DNA from: Microbacterium festucae
GTDB taxonomy: Bacteria > Actinomycetota > Actinomycetes > Actinomycetales > Microbacteriaceae
Direction of reading: 5' to 3'
Assembly (NCBI RefSeq): GCF_025421715.1
Contig: NZ_JAOEFC010000003.1
Span: forward strand, 62,001-126,000
DNA: 64,000 nt
The translations under genes and the position numbers were made by a program. This document shows positions 15,080 to 24,300 of the stretch, in pieces. Numbering within the stretch: position 1 is the stretch's first letter; every line of letters begins with the position of its first letter. The notes below the pieces were generated by a model. It was not told the origin of the DNA. It searched no databases and saw only the letters and a list, made by a program, of their open reading frames with translations.

Positions 15080-18000
15080 GTGACTTCGCCTCGCTTCGCC
15101 CTCGACATCGACGGCGTGCCCCGCCCGCCCCGCGCGCAGGCGCTGCTGGATGCCCTCGCCGAACGCGTCGTCGTCGCCGACGGGGCCATGGGCACGATGC
15201 TGCAGCGTCACGAGCTGTCGATCGAGACAGACTTCGCCGGGCTCGAGGGGTGCAACGAGATCCTCAACGAGACGCGCCCCGACGTCGTCGCCGCCATCCA
15301 CGACGCCTATTACGCGGTCGGCGTGGATGCCGTGGAGACCAACACCTTCGGAGCCAACTGGTCGAACCTGTCCGACTACGGCATCGACGACCGCATCGCC
15401 GAGCTCGCCGAAGCCGGCGCCCGCATCGCGCGGGAGCGTGCCGAGGCGGCGGAGGTCGCCGACGGGCGGATGCGGTGGGTGCTGGGCTCGATGGGTCCGG
15501 GCACCAAGTTGCCGTCGCTGGGCCACACCACCTATGCGCACCTGCGTGACACGTTCGCCCTGCAGGCCGAGGGGCTCATCGACGGCGGCGCCGACGCCTT
15601 CCTCGTCGAGACCTCGCAAGACCTGCTGCAGACCAAGGCCGCCGTCAACGGCTGCAAGCAGGCGATCGTCGCGCGCGGCATCCGCCTGCCGATCTTCGTC
15701 GAGGTGACCGTCGAGACCACCGGCACCATGCTCATGGGCTCGGAGATCGGCGCCGCCCTCACCGCGCTCGAGCCGCTCGGGGTGGATGCCATCGGCTTGA
15801 ACTGCGCGACCGGCCCTGCCGAGATGAGCGAGCACCTGCGGCACCTGTCGAAGCACTCCACCGTCACGATCGCCTGCATGCCCAACGCGGGTCTGCCGGT
15901 GCTCACCGCCGACGGCGCGCACTACCCGCTCTCGCCCGACGAGCTCGCCACCGCGCACGAGCAGTTCGTGCGCGAGTTCGGCATCGGCCTGGTCGGCGGA
16001 TGCTGCGGCACGACGCCCGAGCACCTCGCCGCCGTCGTGGGGCGGCTGCGCCCGTCGCGGTCGTTGAGCGAGGGGGACGCGGGGGACCGAGACGCCTCGG
16101 GGGCGGTGGGGCGTTTCGACTCGCCTGCGGCTCGCTCAACGACCGGAGGGGCGGTGGGGCGTTTCGACTCGCCTGCGGCTGGCTCAACGACCGGGGGTGC
16201 GGCTCGCTCGACGACGGGGCGGGGCGGGGGTGCGGAGGTGGAGCCGGGGGTGGCGTCGCTGTACCAGCACGTGCCGTTCGCGCAGGATGCCTCCTACCTC
16301 GCCATCGGCGAGCGCACCAACGCCAACGGATCGAAGGCGTTCCGCGAGGCGATGCTCGAGGGCCGGTGGGACGACTGCGTCGAGATCGCGCGCAACCAGA
16401 CGCGCGTGGGCGCGCACCTGCTCGACGTGTGCGTCGACTATGTGGGCCGCGACGGTGTCGCCGACGTGCGCGAGGTCGTGTCGCGGTTCGCCTCGGCATC
16501 CACCCTGCCGCTCGTGATCGACTCGACCGAGCCCGGCGTCATCCAGGCGGGTCTGGAGCTGGTCGGCGGGCGCCCCGTAGTCAACTCGGTCAACTACGAA
16601 GACGGCGACGGGCCGGCATCCCGGTTCGGACGCATCATGCCGCTCGTCAAGGAGCACGGCACCGCGGTGATCGCCCTGACCATCGACGAGCAGGGGCAGG
16701 CGCGCACCGCCGTCGACAAGCTGCGCATCGCGTCGCGGCTGGTCGATGAGCTGGTCGGCGACTGGGGGATGCGCGTCGAGGACATCGTCGTGGACTGCCT
16801 CACCTTCCCGATCGCGACCGGCCAGGAGGAGACCCGCCGCGACGCGATCGAGACCATCGAGGCGATCCGCGCACTCGTGGCGAAGTATCCCGGCATCCAG
16901 ACCACCCTCGGCGTCTCGAACGTGTCGTTCGGGCTCAACCCCGCCGCCCGCTCGGTGCTCAACTCGGTGTTCCTGCACGAGGCGACCCAGGCGGGGCTCA
17001 CGAGCGCGATCGTCGACGCGGCGAAGATCGTGCCCCTGGCCTCCCTGCCCGACGAGCAGCGCACCGTCGCGCTCGACCTGGTGTGGGACCGGCGGCGCTA
17101 CGACGACGAGGGCAACCTCGTCTACGACCCGCTCGCGGTCATGCTCGACCTGTTCGCGGGCGTCGACACCGCCGCCCTGCGCGACCAGCGCGCCGCCGAG
17201 CTCGCCGCCCTCCCGGTGGGCGAGCGCCTGCAGCGCCGCATCATCGACGGCGAGCTGAAGGGCCTCGAGGCCGACCTCGACCTCGCTCGCGCCGACGGCA
17301 TGACGGCCCTCGACATCATCAACGAACAGCTGCTGGAAGGCATGAAGGTCGTCGGCGAGCGGTTCGGCTCGGGGCAGATGCAGCTGCCGTTCGTGCTGCA
17401 GTCGGCCGAGGTCATGAAGACGGCCGTCGCCCTGCTCGAACCGCACATGGAGAAGGCGGATGCCGGGGGCAAAGGCACGATCGTGCTGGCCACCGTGCGC
17501 GGCGACGTGCACGACATCGGCAAGAACCTCGTCGACATCATCCTCACCAACAACGGCTACGACGTGATCAACCTGGGCATCAAGCAGCCGATCGCCGACA
17601 TCATCGCCGCCGCCGAAGAGCACGACGCGGATGTCATCGGCATGAGCGGTCTGCTGGTGAAGTCGACCGTGGTGATGAAGGAGAACCTCCAAGAGCTGCA
17701 GGCGCGCGGGCTCGCCGGCAAGTGGCCGGTGATCCTGGGCGGGGCCGCCCTCACCCGCGCCTACGTCGAGTCCGATCTCGCGGGGCTCTTCGACGGCGAG
17801 GTGCGCTACGCGAAGGACGCGTTCGAGGGGCTCGCGCTGATGGAGCCGCTCGTGCGCATCGCCCGCGGCGCCGACCCGGCATCGGTGGGTCTTCCCGCGC
17901 TGAAGCAGCGCATCCACCGCGAAGGCTCGCTGCTGACGGTCACCGAGCCCGAGCACATGCCCGCGCGCTCCGATGTCGCCGCCGACAACCCGGTGCCGTC

Positions 18001-18877
18001 GCCGCCGTTCTGGGGCACCCGCATCGTGCGGGGCATCGCCCTGGCCGACTACTCCGCCTACCTCGACGAGCGCGCCACGTTCATGGGCCAGTGGGGGCTC
18101 AAGCCGGGGCGGGGCGAGGACGGGCTGTCGTACGAGCAGCTCGTGCAGACCCAGGGCCGGCCGCGGCTGCGCTACTGGCTCGACCGCATCCTCGCCGAGG
18201 GCATGCTCGACGCGTCGGTGGCCTACGGCTACTTCCCGGTGGTCTCCGACGGCGACGACCTCGTGGTGCTGCACCACGGCGACGACCCCACGGGGCTGCT
18301 CGGCACCCCGGGCCTGCTCGCTCCCGACGGCGGATCCGTCGCCGGGGCAGCCGGTGCTGCCGGGGCCGTGCTGGGCGGCGACCGGCTGCGCTTCCACTTC
18401 CCGCGGCAGCGCCGTGACCGCCACCTGTGCCTGGCCGACTTCGTGCGCTCCCGCGACGCGGGCGTCGTCGACGTGCTGCCGGTGCAGCTGGTGACGGCGG
18501 GGGCGGCGATCGACCAGGCCACCGCGAAGCTGTTCGCCGAAGACCGCTACCGCGACTACTACGAGCTCAACGGACTGGTCATGCAGCTCACCGAGGCGCT
18601 GGCCGAGTTCTGGCACGCCCGTATCCGCGACGAGCTCGGCTTCGCCGCCGAAGACCCGACCGACACCGCCGGCCTGTTCAAGCTGGAGTACCGCGGCGCG
18701 CGCTTCTCGCTCGGCTACCCGGCCTGCCCCGACATGGAGGACCGTCGGAAGGTGGTCGAGCTGCTGCGCCCCGAGCGCATGGGCGTCGAGCTCAGCGAAG
18801 AGCTGCAGCTGCACCCCGAGCAGTCCACCGACGCGTTCGTGTTCCACCACCCCGAGGCCAAGTACTTCTCGGTGTGA
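15080..18877 (+). CDS. metH: Cobalamin-dependent methionine synthase
   Basis: A modular enzyme of 1265 residues that moves a methyl group from methyltetrahydrofolate through cobalamin to homocysteine. The homocysteine domain (about 20-325) has zinc ligands in GLNCATGP and GGCCGTTPEH. The folate domain (about 395-680) starts at AIGERTNANGSKAF. The cap and B12 domains (about 720-960) include VRGDVHDIGKNLV, whose His is the lower cobalt ligand. The C-terminal reactivation domain (about 1000-1265) binds AdoMet. All four modules are intact. The linker between the first two (about 327-395) is oddly long and is built from a DNA repeat: 16-residue units GAVGRFDSPAARSTTG, twice. The start is GTG, 6 nt after TAGAAT. 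Confidence 0.97.
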   Translation: MTSPRFALDIDGVPRPPRAQALLDALAERVVVADGAMGTMLQRHELSIETDFAGLEGCNEILNETRPDVVAAIHDAYYAVGVDAVETNTFGANWSNLSDYGIDDRIAELAEAGARIARERAEAAEVADGRMRWVLGSMGPGTKLPSLGHTTYAHLRDTFALQAEGLIDGGADAFLVETSQDLLQTKAAVNGCKQAIVARGIRLPIFVEVTVETTGTMLMGSEIGAALTALEPLGVDAIGLNCATGPAEMSEHLRHLSKHSTVTIACMPNAGLPVLTADGAHYPLSPDELATAHEQFVREFGIGLVGGCCGTTPEHLAAVVGRLRPSRSLSEGDAGDRDASGAVGRFDSPAARSTTGGAVGRFDSPAAGSTTGGAARSTTGRGGGAEVEPGVASLYQHVPFAQDASYLAIGERTNANGSKAFREAMLEGRWDDCVEIARNQTRVGAHLLDVCVDYVGRDGVADVREVVSRFASASTLPLVIDSTEPGVIQAGLELVGGRPVVNSVNYEDGDGPASRFGRIMPLVKEHGTAVIALTIDEQGQARTAVDKLRIASRLVDELVGDWGMRVEDIVVDCLTFPIATGQEETRRDAIETIEAIRALVAKYPGIQTTLGVSNVSFGLNPAARSVLNSVFLHEATQAGLTSAIVDAAKIVPLASLPDEQRTVALDLVWDRRRYDDEGNLVYDPLAVMLDLFAGVDTAALRDQRAAELAALPVGERLQRRIIDGELKGLEADLDLARADGMTALDIINEQLLEGMKVVGERFGSGQMQLPFVLQSAEVMKTAVALLEPHMEKADAGGKGTIVLATVRGDVHDIGKNLVDIILTNNGYDVINLGIKQPIADIIAAAEEHDADVIGMSGLLVKSTVVMKENLQELQARGLAGKWPVILGGAALTRAYVESDLAGLFDGEVRYAKDAFEGLALMEPLVRIARGADPASVGLPALKQRIHREGSLLTVTEPEHMPARSDVAADNPVPSPPFWGTRIVRGIALADYSAYLDERATFMGQWGLKPGRGEDGLSYEQLVQTQGRPRLRYWLDRILAEGMLDASVAYGYFPVVSDGDDLVVLHHGDDPTGLLGTPGLLAPDGGSVAGAAGAAGAVLGGDRLRFHFPRQRRDRHLCLADFVRSRDAGVVDVLPVQLVTAGAAIDQATAKLFAEDRYRDYYELNGLVMQLTEALAEFWHARIRDELGFAAEDPTDTAGLFKLEYRGARFSLGYPACPDMEDRRKVVELLRPERMGVELSEELQLHPEQSTDAFVFHHPEAKYFSV
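16058..16194. repeat. Repeat family D inside metH: 15-bp inverted arms plus a 48-bp tandem duplication
   Basis: CGGTCGTTGAGCGAG (16058-16072) and CTCGCTCAACGACCG (16131-16145) are perfect inverted arms. A 48-bp unit containing GTTTCGACTCGCCTGCGGCT is present twice (starting at 16113 and 16161). 48 bp equals 16 codons, so the metH frame is preserved. Confidence 0.9.
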
Positions 18878-18939
18878 CCTCGCGCCTCCGCGCGCCCGGT
18901 GGAAGGATGGCGGGAGCGAAGGCGTGCGAGGGAGGCTCC

Positions 18940-19410
18940 ATGCGACGGCGGGACGGGCGGCGTGACCGGCGGCGCGACATGCGGATCGGCGGGGCGGTCG
19001 CCCTCGCCGCGGTGACGGCCGCGCTCGCCGGATGCGGGGGCATGCAGGTGTTCGGCATCGGCGAGACCCAGGCATGCGCGTCGTGGGTGGAGTACCTCAC
19101 CGACGAGCAGATGGCCGAGGATGCCGACGTCGTGGCGGTCGTGGGCGAGGTGCGCCCCGACGGCACCGAGAAGCTGATGGGCTTCGACATGAACGCCTAC
19201 GCCGTGACGGTCGAGAAGGCCGTGGCGGGAGAGGTCGACGCGGGCGAGGAGCTGCGGGTGGTGTCGACCGCCGACACGTGCGCCGCCCAGCCCTACGGCG
19301 AAGGCGACCCCATGCTCACCGGGGGCACGCTCACGCTCTACCTCACCGAAGACGGCGAGGTGCTGCGCACGCTCACTCCGTTCGCCGGCGTGGTCGTCGC
19401 CGACGACTGA
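18940..19410 (+). CDS. Small lipoprotein, function unknown
   Basis: A protein of 156 residues. It has a basic N terminus (MRRRDGRRDRRRDMRIGG), a hydrophobic stretch (AVALAAVTAALAG) and a lipobox cysteine (LAGCGG), so it is expected to be a lipid-anchored exported protein. The mature part is small and mixed alpha/beta with two further cysteines (ACASW, DTCAA) that could pair. I do not recognise the family. The ATG at 18940 is preferred because GGAGG lies 5 nt upstream; in-frame upstream starts would put a long hydrophilic segment before the signal. It follows metH by 62 bp and may be cotranscribed. Confidence 0.75.
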   Translation: MRRRDGRRDRRRDMRIGGAVALAAVTAALAGCGGMQVFGIGETQACASWVEYLTDEQMAEDADVVAVVGEVRPDGTEKLMGFDMNAYAVTVEKAVAGEVDAGEELRVVSTADTCAAQPYGEGDPMLTGGTLTLYLTEDGEVLRTLTPFAGVVVADD

Positions 19411-19425
19411 GCGCGGCGCGGGGCG

Positions 19426-19830
19426 TCAGCCGACGCGGGTGCCGCACATGCCGCAGACGCCGCTCGGGGGCACCTCGACGAAGCACTCGGGGCAGAGGGC
19501 CGCGACGCGTTCGGGCACCTTCGGCGCGGCGGGACGGCGCTCGGCACGCTCGGCTCGTGCCCGACCGGAGGGTGCGCGCGCGGCACGCACCGGCGCGACC
19601 GGCGCCGACTTCACGGCGGGTCGGTGGTCGAGGCAGTAGAAGCGCACGAATCCGGCGGGGTTGTTGGGATGCCGGTGCTTCAGGGCCCACAGCTCGGTGC
19701 GCGGCAGAGCGACGGCATCCGCCCCGCATCCCGCGCAGCGGGTGGGCTCACCGGGCACGGCCTCGGAGGCGAGCACGGGGGTCTCGAAGGGGAGGGCGTC
19801 TCGCCAGTCTGAGGAGTTGGTGATCTTCAC
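19426..19830 (-). CDS. Small zinc-ribbon protein, function unknown
   Basis: A protein of 134 residues with two cysteine clusters: CAGCGAD near residue 32 with a later YCLDH, and CPECFVEVPPSGVCGMCG at the C terminus, a clear zinc ribbon. Between them lies a basic Ala/Arg/Pro-rich linker. The N terminus (MKITNSSDWRDALPFETPVL) is conserved in Microbacteriaceae, where I recall such proteins sometimes being labelled glucose-6-phosphate dehydrogenase; nothing in this sequence supports that name. GTG at 19830 begins the conserved N terminus, with GGAAGG upstream. Confidence 0.7.
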   Translation of the reverse strand: MKITNSSDWRDALPFETPVLASEAVPGEPTRCAGCGADAVALPRTELWALKHRHPNNPAGFVRFYCLDHRPAVKSAPVAPVRAARAPSGRARAERAERRPAAPKVPERVAALCPECFVEVPPSGVCGMCGTRVG

Positions 19831-19945
19831 GGCGAGGCCCTTCCGTGGCGTCCGTCGGGAAGGATGCCACCCTTCCAGCATCGCACGTGAAGAGGGGCGC
19901 CGGGAGCCGTCCCCCTGCCGCGGAGGGTCATCCTCACGGTGAGGT

Positions 19946-20329
19946 TCAGCCTTCGCGGTGAGCCGACCAGCCCGCCCATCCGGCCGCATCGACGACGCAG
20001 AACCGGTTGCCCTCGGGGTCTTCGAGGATGACGTAGTCGGCGTCGGCGGGCCGCCCGTCCCAGTGCACCTCGCGCGCCCCCAGCGCGATCAGCCGGGCGA
20101 CCTCGGCACCCTGATCGTCGGCGTAGAGGTCGAGGTGGATGCGCGGCGGCAGCGCGCGCTCGGACGCGACGGCATCCAGCGACACGCTCACCCCCGCGCC
20201 CTCCCGCGGGCGCAGCAGCACGAAGTCGTCGGAGCGATGCCCCGCGACGTAGTCGAGCGCCGCGCTCCAGAACGCCTCTTGGCGGGCGCTGTCGCTCACG
20301 CGGATGACGATCGAGCCGACGGCGAGCAT
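19946..20329 (-). CDS. VOC-family (glyoxalase/bleomycin-resistance fold) protein
   Basis: A protein of 127 residues with one VOC module pair: VGSIVIRVSDSARQEAFWSAALDY at the start and the closing DADYVILEDPEGNRFCVVD at the end, including the conserved DPEGNxFC. Family members bind a metal and act on thiol adducts, dioxygenation substrates or drugs; the substrate here cannot be told. The ATG lies 2 bp after the stop of the upstream acetyltransferase-methyltransferase gene, so the two form an operon. Confidence 0.85.
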   Translation of the reverse strand: MLAVGSIVIRVSDSARQEAFWSAALDYVAGHRSDDFVLLRPREGAGVSVSLDAVASERALPPRIHLDLYADDQGAEVARLIALGAREVHWDGRPADADYVILEDPEGNRFCVVDAAGWAGWSAHREG

Positions 20330-20331
20330 CG

Positions 20332-21363
20332 TCAGCGCCCGCGTCTGGCGGATGCCGGGCGCCGGGCGATCACGCCCAGCCAGCGGTCGGCGGCGCCGGG
20401 CGCCGTGATGTCGGTGACCTCGATCTCGCGCCAGCCCGCCGCGCGGAACGCCTCGCCCAGCGCCTCGGCGCGCCAGTAGGTGTAGTGGCGCGGGGCGGCG
20501 AGCTTGTGGGTCGACCACCCGTCGCCGTCGCCCTCTTTGAACGAGGCGGCGATCGCGCCACCCGGGACGGTGGCGCGCAGGGCGGTCGCGAGCACGCCGC
20601 GCAACTGCGCGCGGGGCACGTGCAGTAGCACCGCGTTGGCGAACACCGCATCGTACGGGCCGCCGAAATCGGGGGCCCGCACGTCGAGCAGGCGACCGGC
20701 GTGCCCCGCGGCGCGCTGCAGCGTGACGAAGGGCGCCGCCGCGTCGGTGCGGTCGACGACCAGCCCGGCCGCCTCGAGCGCATCGGCGTCGCGGCCCGGC
20801 CCGGTGCCGAGTTCGAGCACGCTGCCGCCGGGTCGGGCCTGCGCCACCAGCGCCGCCGCCAGCGGGGAGAGGCCGCTGCCGATCGGCGTGGTCTGGATGT
20901 AGAGCAGCGCCCCGGCGCGGTAGGCGGCCAGGGTGAGGTCGGCGGGGTCGCCGAGCGGCGGCGCCGTGCAGGCGTAGCGGGGACGGTCGGCGGGGCCCAC
21001 CGTCTCGAACTCGAAGCCGACGTCGGCGTAGAAGCCGATCGCCTCCGCGTCGGCATCCGTGCGCACCGGCAGGGCGCTGTGCGCGCGGCGCACGGCATCG
21101 ATGAGCTTCTGGCCGATCCCCTGGCCGCGACGGTCGGGATCGACGGCGATGTAGCGCAGCACCACGGCGCCGCCGGTGACCGTCGAGGCCGCGAAGCCGA
21201 CGATGCCGGGATCGAAGCATCCGATCACGTCGAGCCGGGGCAGCTCGACGTCGCGCACCCACGGCAGCGCATCGGCCTCGACGCCGGTCGCCTCCCACAG
21301 CAGCGGCCACAGCTCTGCAGAGCCGATCTCGTCGCGGGTGAGCGGCCGGATCGTGGCGGTCAT
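20332..21363 (-). CDS. Fusion of GNAT acetyltransferase and SAM-dependent methyltransferase
   Basis: A protein of 343 residues. Residues 1-145 are a GNAT domain (VLRYIAVDPDRRGQGIGQKLIDAV with the acetyl-CoA loop RRGQGIG). Residues about 150-340 are a class I methyltransferase with motif I in VLELGTGPGRDADAL and a later ANAVLLHVPRAQL segment. The two activities in one chain suggest one substrate that is acetylated and methylated, or a self-contained detoxification enzyme. TAGAGT lies 6 nt before the ATG, so the transcript is probably leaderless. The VOC gene follows directly. Confidence 0.85.
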   Translation of the reverse strand: MTATIRPLTRDEIGSAELWPLLWEATGVEADALPWVRDVELPRLDVIGCFDPGIVGFAASTVTGGAVVLRYIAVDPDRRGQGIGQKLIDAVRRAHSALPVRTDADAEAIGFYADVGFEFETVGPADRPRYACTAPPLGDPADLTLAAYRAGALLYIQTTPIGSGLSPLAAALVAQARPGGSVLELGTGPGRDADALEAAGLVVDRTDAAAPFVTLQRAAGHAGRLLDVRAPDFGGPYDAVFANAVLLHVPRAQLRGVLATALRATVPGGAIAASFKEGDGDGWSTHKLAAPRHYTYWRAEALGEAFRAAGWREIEVTDITAPGAADRWLGVIARRPASARRGR

Positions 21364-24300
21364 GTCGTGACTCTAGCGAGCGGCGCCGACGTTGTCAGGG
21401 GTGCCGCCACCGGTCGGGCGCGGCGCAGCGACGACAGGGCCACGCGGCCGAGCACCAGCACGCCGATCACGGTCGTGATCGCGCGGAGGGTGTCCCACCC
21501 GGCCGTCGAGGTGACGAGCGAGTAGACGAGGAAGCTGCCGACGTTCTGCGCGAGCGGCGCGCCCGCGACGTAGGAGATGCTCGCCTGGCCGCCCACGGCG
21601 AACGGCCAGAACCATAGGTTCATCAGCAGCCCGAACAGGTACGACGCCGCGATGCCGTAGACGCACAGCATCGCGATCTCGCCCGCCCCGCGCACCCGGC
21701 GCGGCAGCAGCCCCGCACCCGCGCCCACCCAGCCGCACGCGAACATCTGGAACGGCAGCCACGGCCCCACCCCGCCCCACAGCACGGCCGACACCGCGAT
21801 CGACGCCGCCCCCAGCAGCAGCCCGAACCGCGGGCCGAACGCCCGGCCGGCGAGGATCAGCAGCACGAACAGCGCTTCGACCCCACCCACGCCGGTGCTC
21901 GCGATGCGCACTGCCGCGCCGAGCGCGGCCAGCACCGCGAGGTGGGCGAGGGTGTGCGCCGACCGCACCGAGGTGTCGAGGGCGGCGAGCACGACCAGCA
22001 CGGCGAGCGGCGCGATCGCGAGGGCGATGTAGGGCACAGCGGCCTGCGCCTGCGCGGGCACGGCGCTGGCCACCAGCGGCCAGCAGAACGCCGCCAGCGC
22101 CGCGACGTTCGCGGCCACCAGCGCGGCGGTGCGCCAGCGCGGTGCGGTGGGGGTGGGGCGGTGGGAGGCGTCGGGTGCGGGGCGGTGGGCGGCGCCGGGG
22201 GTGGGGCGGTGGGAGGTGTCGGGGTTGGGGGTGCGGCCGGGGGCTGGCGGAACCTGGGCATCGGGTCGATGGGCGGGCGGGGCCGCGGCGTGCGGGGTGC
22301 GGCCGGGGGTTGCCGGAACCAGGGCGTCGGGTCGATGGGCGGGCGGGGCCGCGGCGTCGGGGGTGCGGCCGGGGGCCGCCGGAACCTGGGCATCGGCTCG
22401 ATGGGCGGGCGGGGCCGCGGCGTGGAGGGCGTCGCCCGACCCATCCGTCGGGCCCGTGGGGCGGGAGTCGTCTCGGCGGTCACGCGAGTGACCACCAGCC
22501 CCACCGATCCGACGGATGGTGTGGAAGAGGACGTGAGGGCGGGTGGCGCCGCGGCGCTCGGAGGGTGGCGTCTCGGGTTCGACGGGCGGGGCGTCGGGGG
22601 CGTCGGACGTGTCCAGGGAGTCGGCCGTGACGGCGCCGTCGGGGGCGTCGGTTACGGCTGGGACGTCGGTCGTGGTGGGGGCGGCGGCTGGCCCATCCGT
22701 CGGGCCGGTGGGGCAGCAGTCGCCTGGGCGGCCACAGGAGTGTTCATCAGCCCCACCGATCCGACCGATGGTGCGAAGGTCGGCCGGTGGGAGCCCGGTC
22801 GGGGCCGCGGTGCCGGCGCCGGAAGGGGCGACGGCGGGGGCGTCGGGGACGGGGTGGGAGGGCGCGATGGCGGGGGCGTCGGGGACGGGGTGGGAGGGGG
22901 AGAGGGAGCCGGCGGCGAGGGGGAGGACGCGGTCGACGATGGACGAGACGAACGCGGCGTCGTGGGTGGCGATGAGCACCGCGGCACCGGCATCGGCCTG
23001 GGCGACCAGTGCGTTCGCCACGAGCGCGCGGGCGGCGGGGTCGAGGCCCCGTGTCGGCTCGTCGACCAGCAGCACGGCGGGGTGCCGCGCGGTCTGCAGC
23101 GCGATCGCCAGACACCGGCGCTGCCCGGCGGACAGGTCGCGCGGATGGGTGTCCAGCAGGCGGGTGAACGTCGCATCGGCGGGCGCGAGCCCCAACAGCC
23201 CGGCGAAGCGGCCGGCCGTCGAACCGGCCGCCCTCGACCCGGCGGCGCGGGCGGCGCCGGGTCCGTGGTCGCCGGTGACACGGTGGTCGCGGGCGGCGCG
23301 GCGGTCAGCGCGGCGGCACTCGGCGCGCACGGTGTCGCGCACGAACAGGTCGTCCGAGGCGTCGGGAACGAGCGCCGCCGTGCGCTCGCCCGTCGCCAGA
23401 GCGATCAGCAGGCTCGATTTGCCGGCGCCGTTGGGCCCGGTCAGAGCGACGATCTCGCGGGGGAACAGCGTCACGGCCGCGTCGCGCACCGCCACATGCG
23501 CGCCGTGGCGCACCGTGATGCCGGCCCGGTCGAGCACCGCGGGCTCCGCCCCCGGCGCGGATCGGGAGGAGCGGGTGCGTGTGGCATCCGAGGGATCGCC
23601 ACCGTGCGCCGCGGCCCCGTGCCCCAACCCCCCGGACGGCAGCCCTCCGGGCGCCACGGCCCCGTGCGCCGCGGCGCCGTGCCCCAACCCCCCGGACGGC
23701 AGCCCTCCGGGCGCCAACCCCCCGGACGGCAGCCCCACAGGCGCCACGGCCCCAGGCGCCACGGCCCCGTGCGCCGCGGCCCCGTGTCCCAAGGCCCCGT
23801 GCCCCAACCCCCCGGGCGGCAGCTCGCCAGGCTTCAACCCCCCGTGCCCCAACCCCGCGGGCGCCACCCGGCCGTCGGCGACGCGCAGCAAACCGTCGGC
23901 GATGCCCGCGAAGGCGTCGGCGCGGTGCTCTGCGACCACGACGCACACGCCCGCGGTGTGCGCCAGGGCGTCGAGCGCCGCCACGATGCGCGCGCGGGCC
24001 TGCCGGTCGAGGTCGGCCAGCGGCTCGTCGACCAGCAGCAGGATCGGGTGGTCGACGACGGCCGCCGCGATCGCCACCAGCGTCGCCTCACCCGCCGAGA
24101 GGCCTCGCAGGTCGCGGCCGAGCAGCGCCGTGATGCCCAGGCGCCCCGCCACCTCGGCCACGCGCGCGGTGCGGATGACGGCGGCGACCCCGCGCAGCTC
24201 GAGGGCCAGCGCGATCTCGTCATCGACGCGCGCTGTGGCGAACCCCTCACGCGGATGCTGGAGCACCACGCCCACCGTTCGGGCGGTGTCACGCGGGGGT

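Noticed and set aside
16184-19075. Open frame of 963 codons on the minus strand across metH
   Set aside because: Shadow of metH with no domain and an Arg/His-rich composition.
19426-19830. Annotation of the small zinc-ribbon protein as glucose-6-phosphate dehydrogenase
   Set aside because: Length, cysteine clusters and lack of a Rossmann fold do not fit that enzyme.
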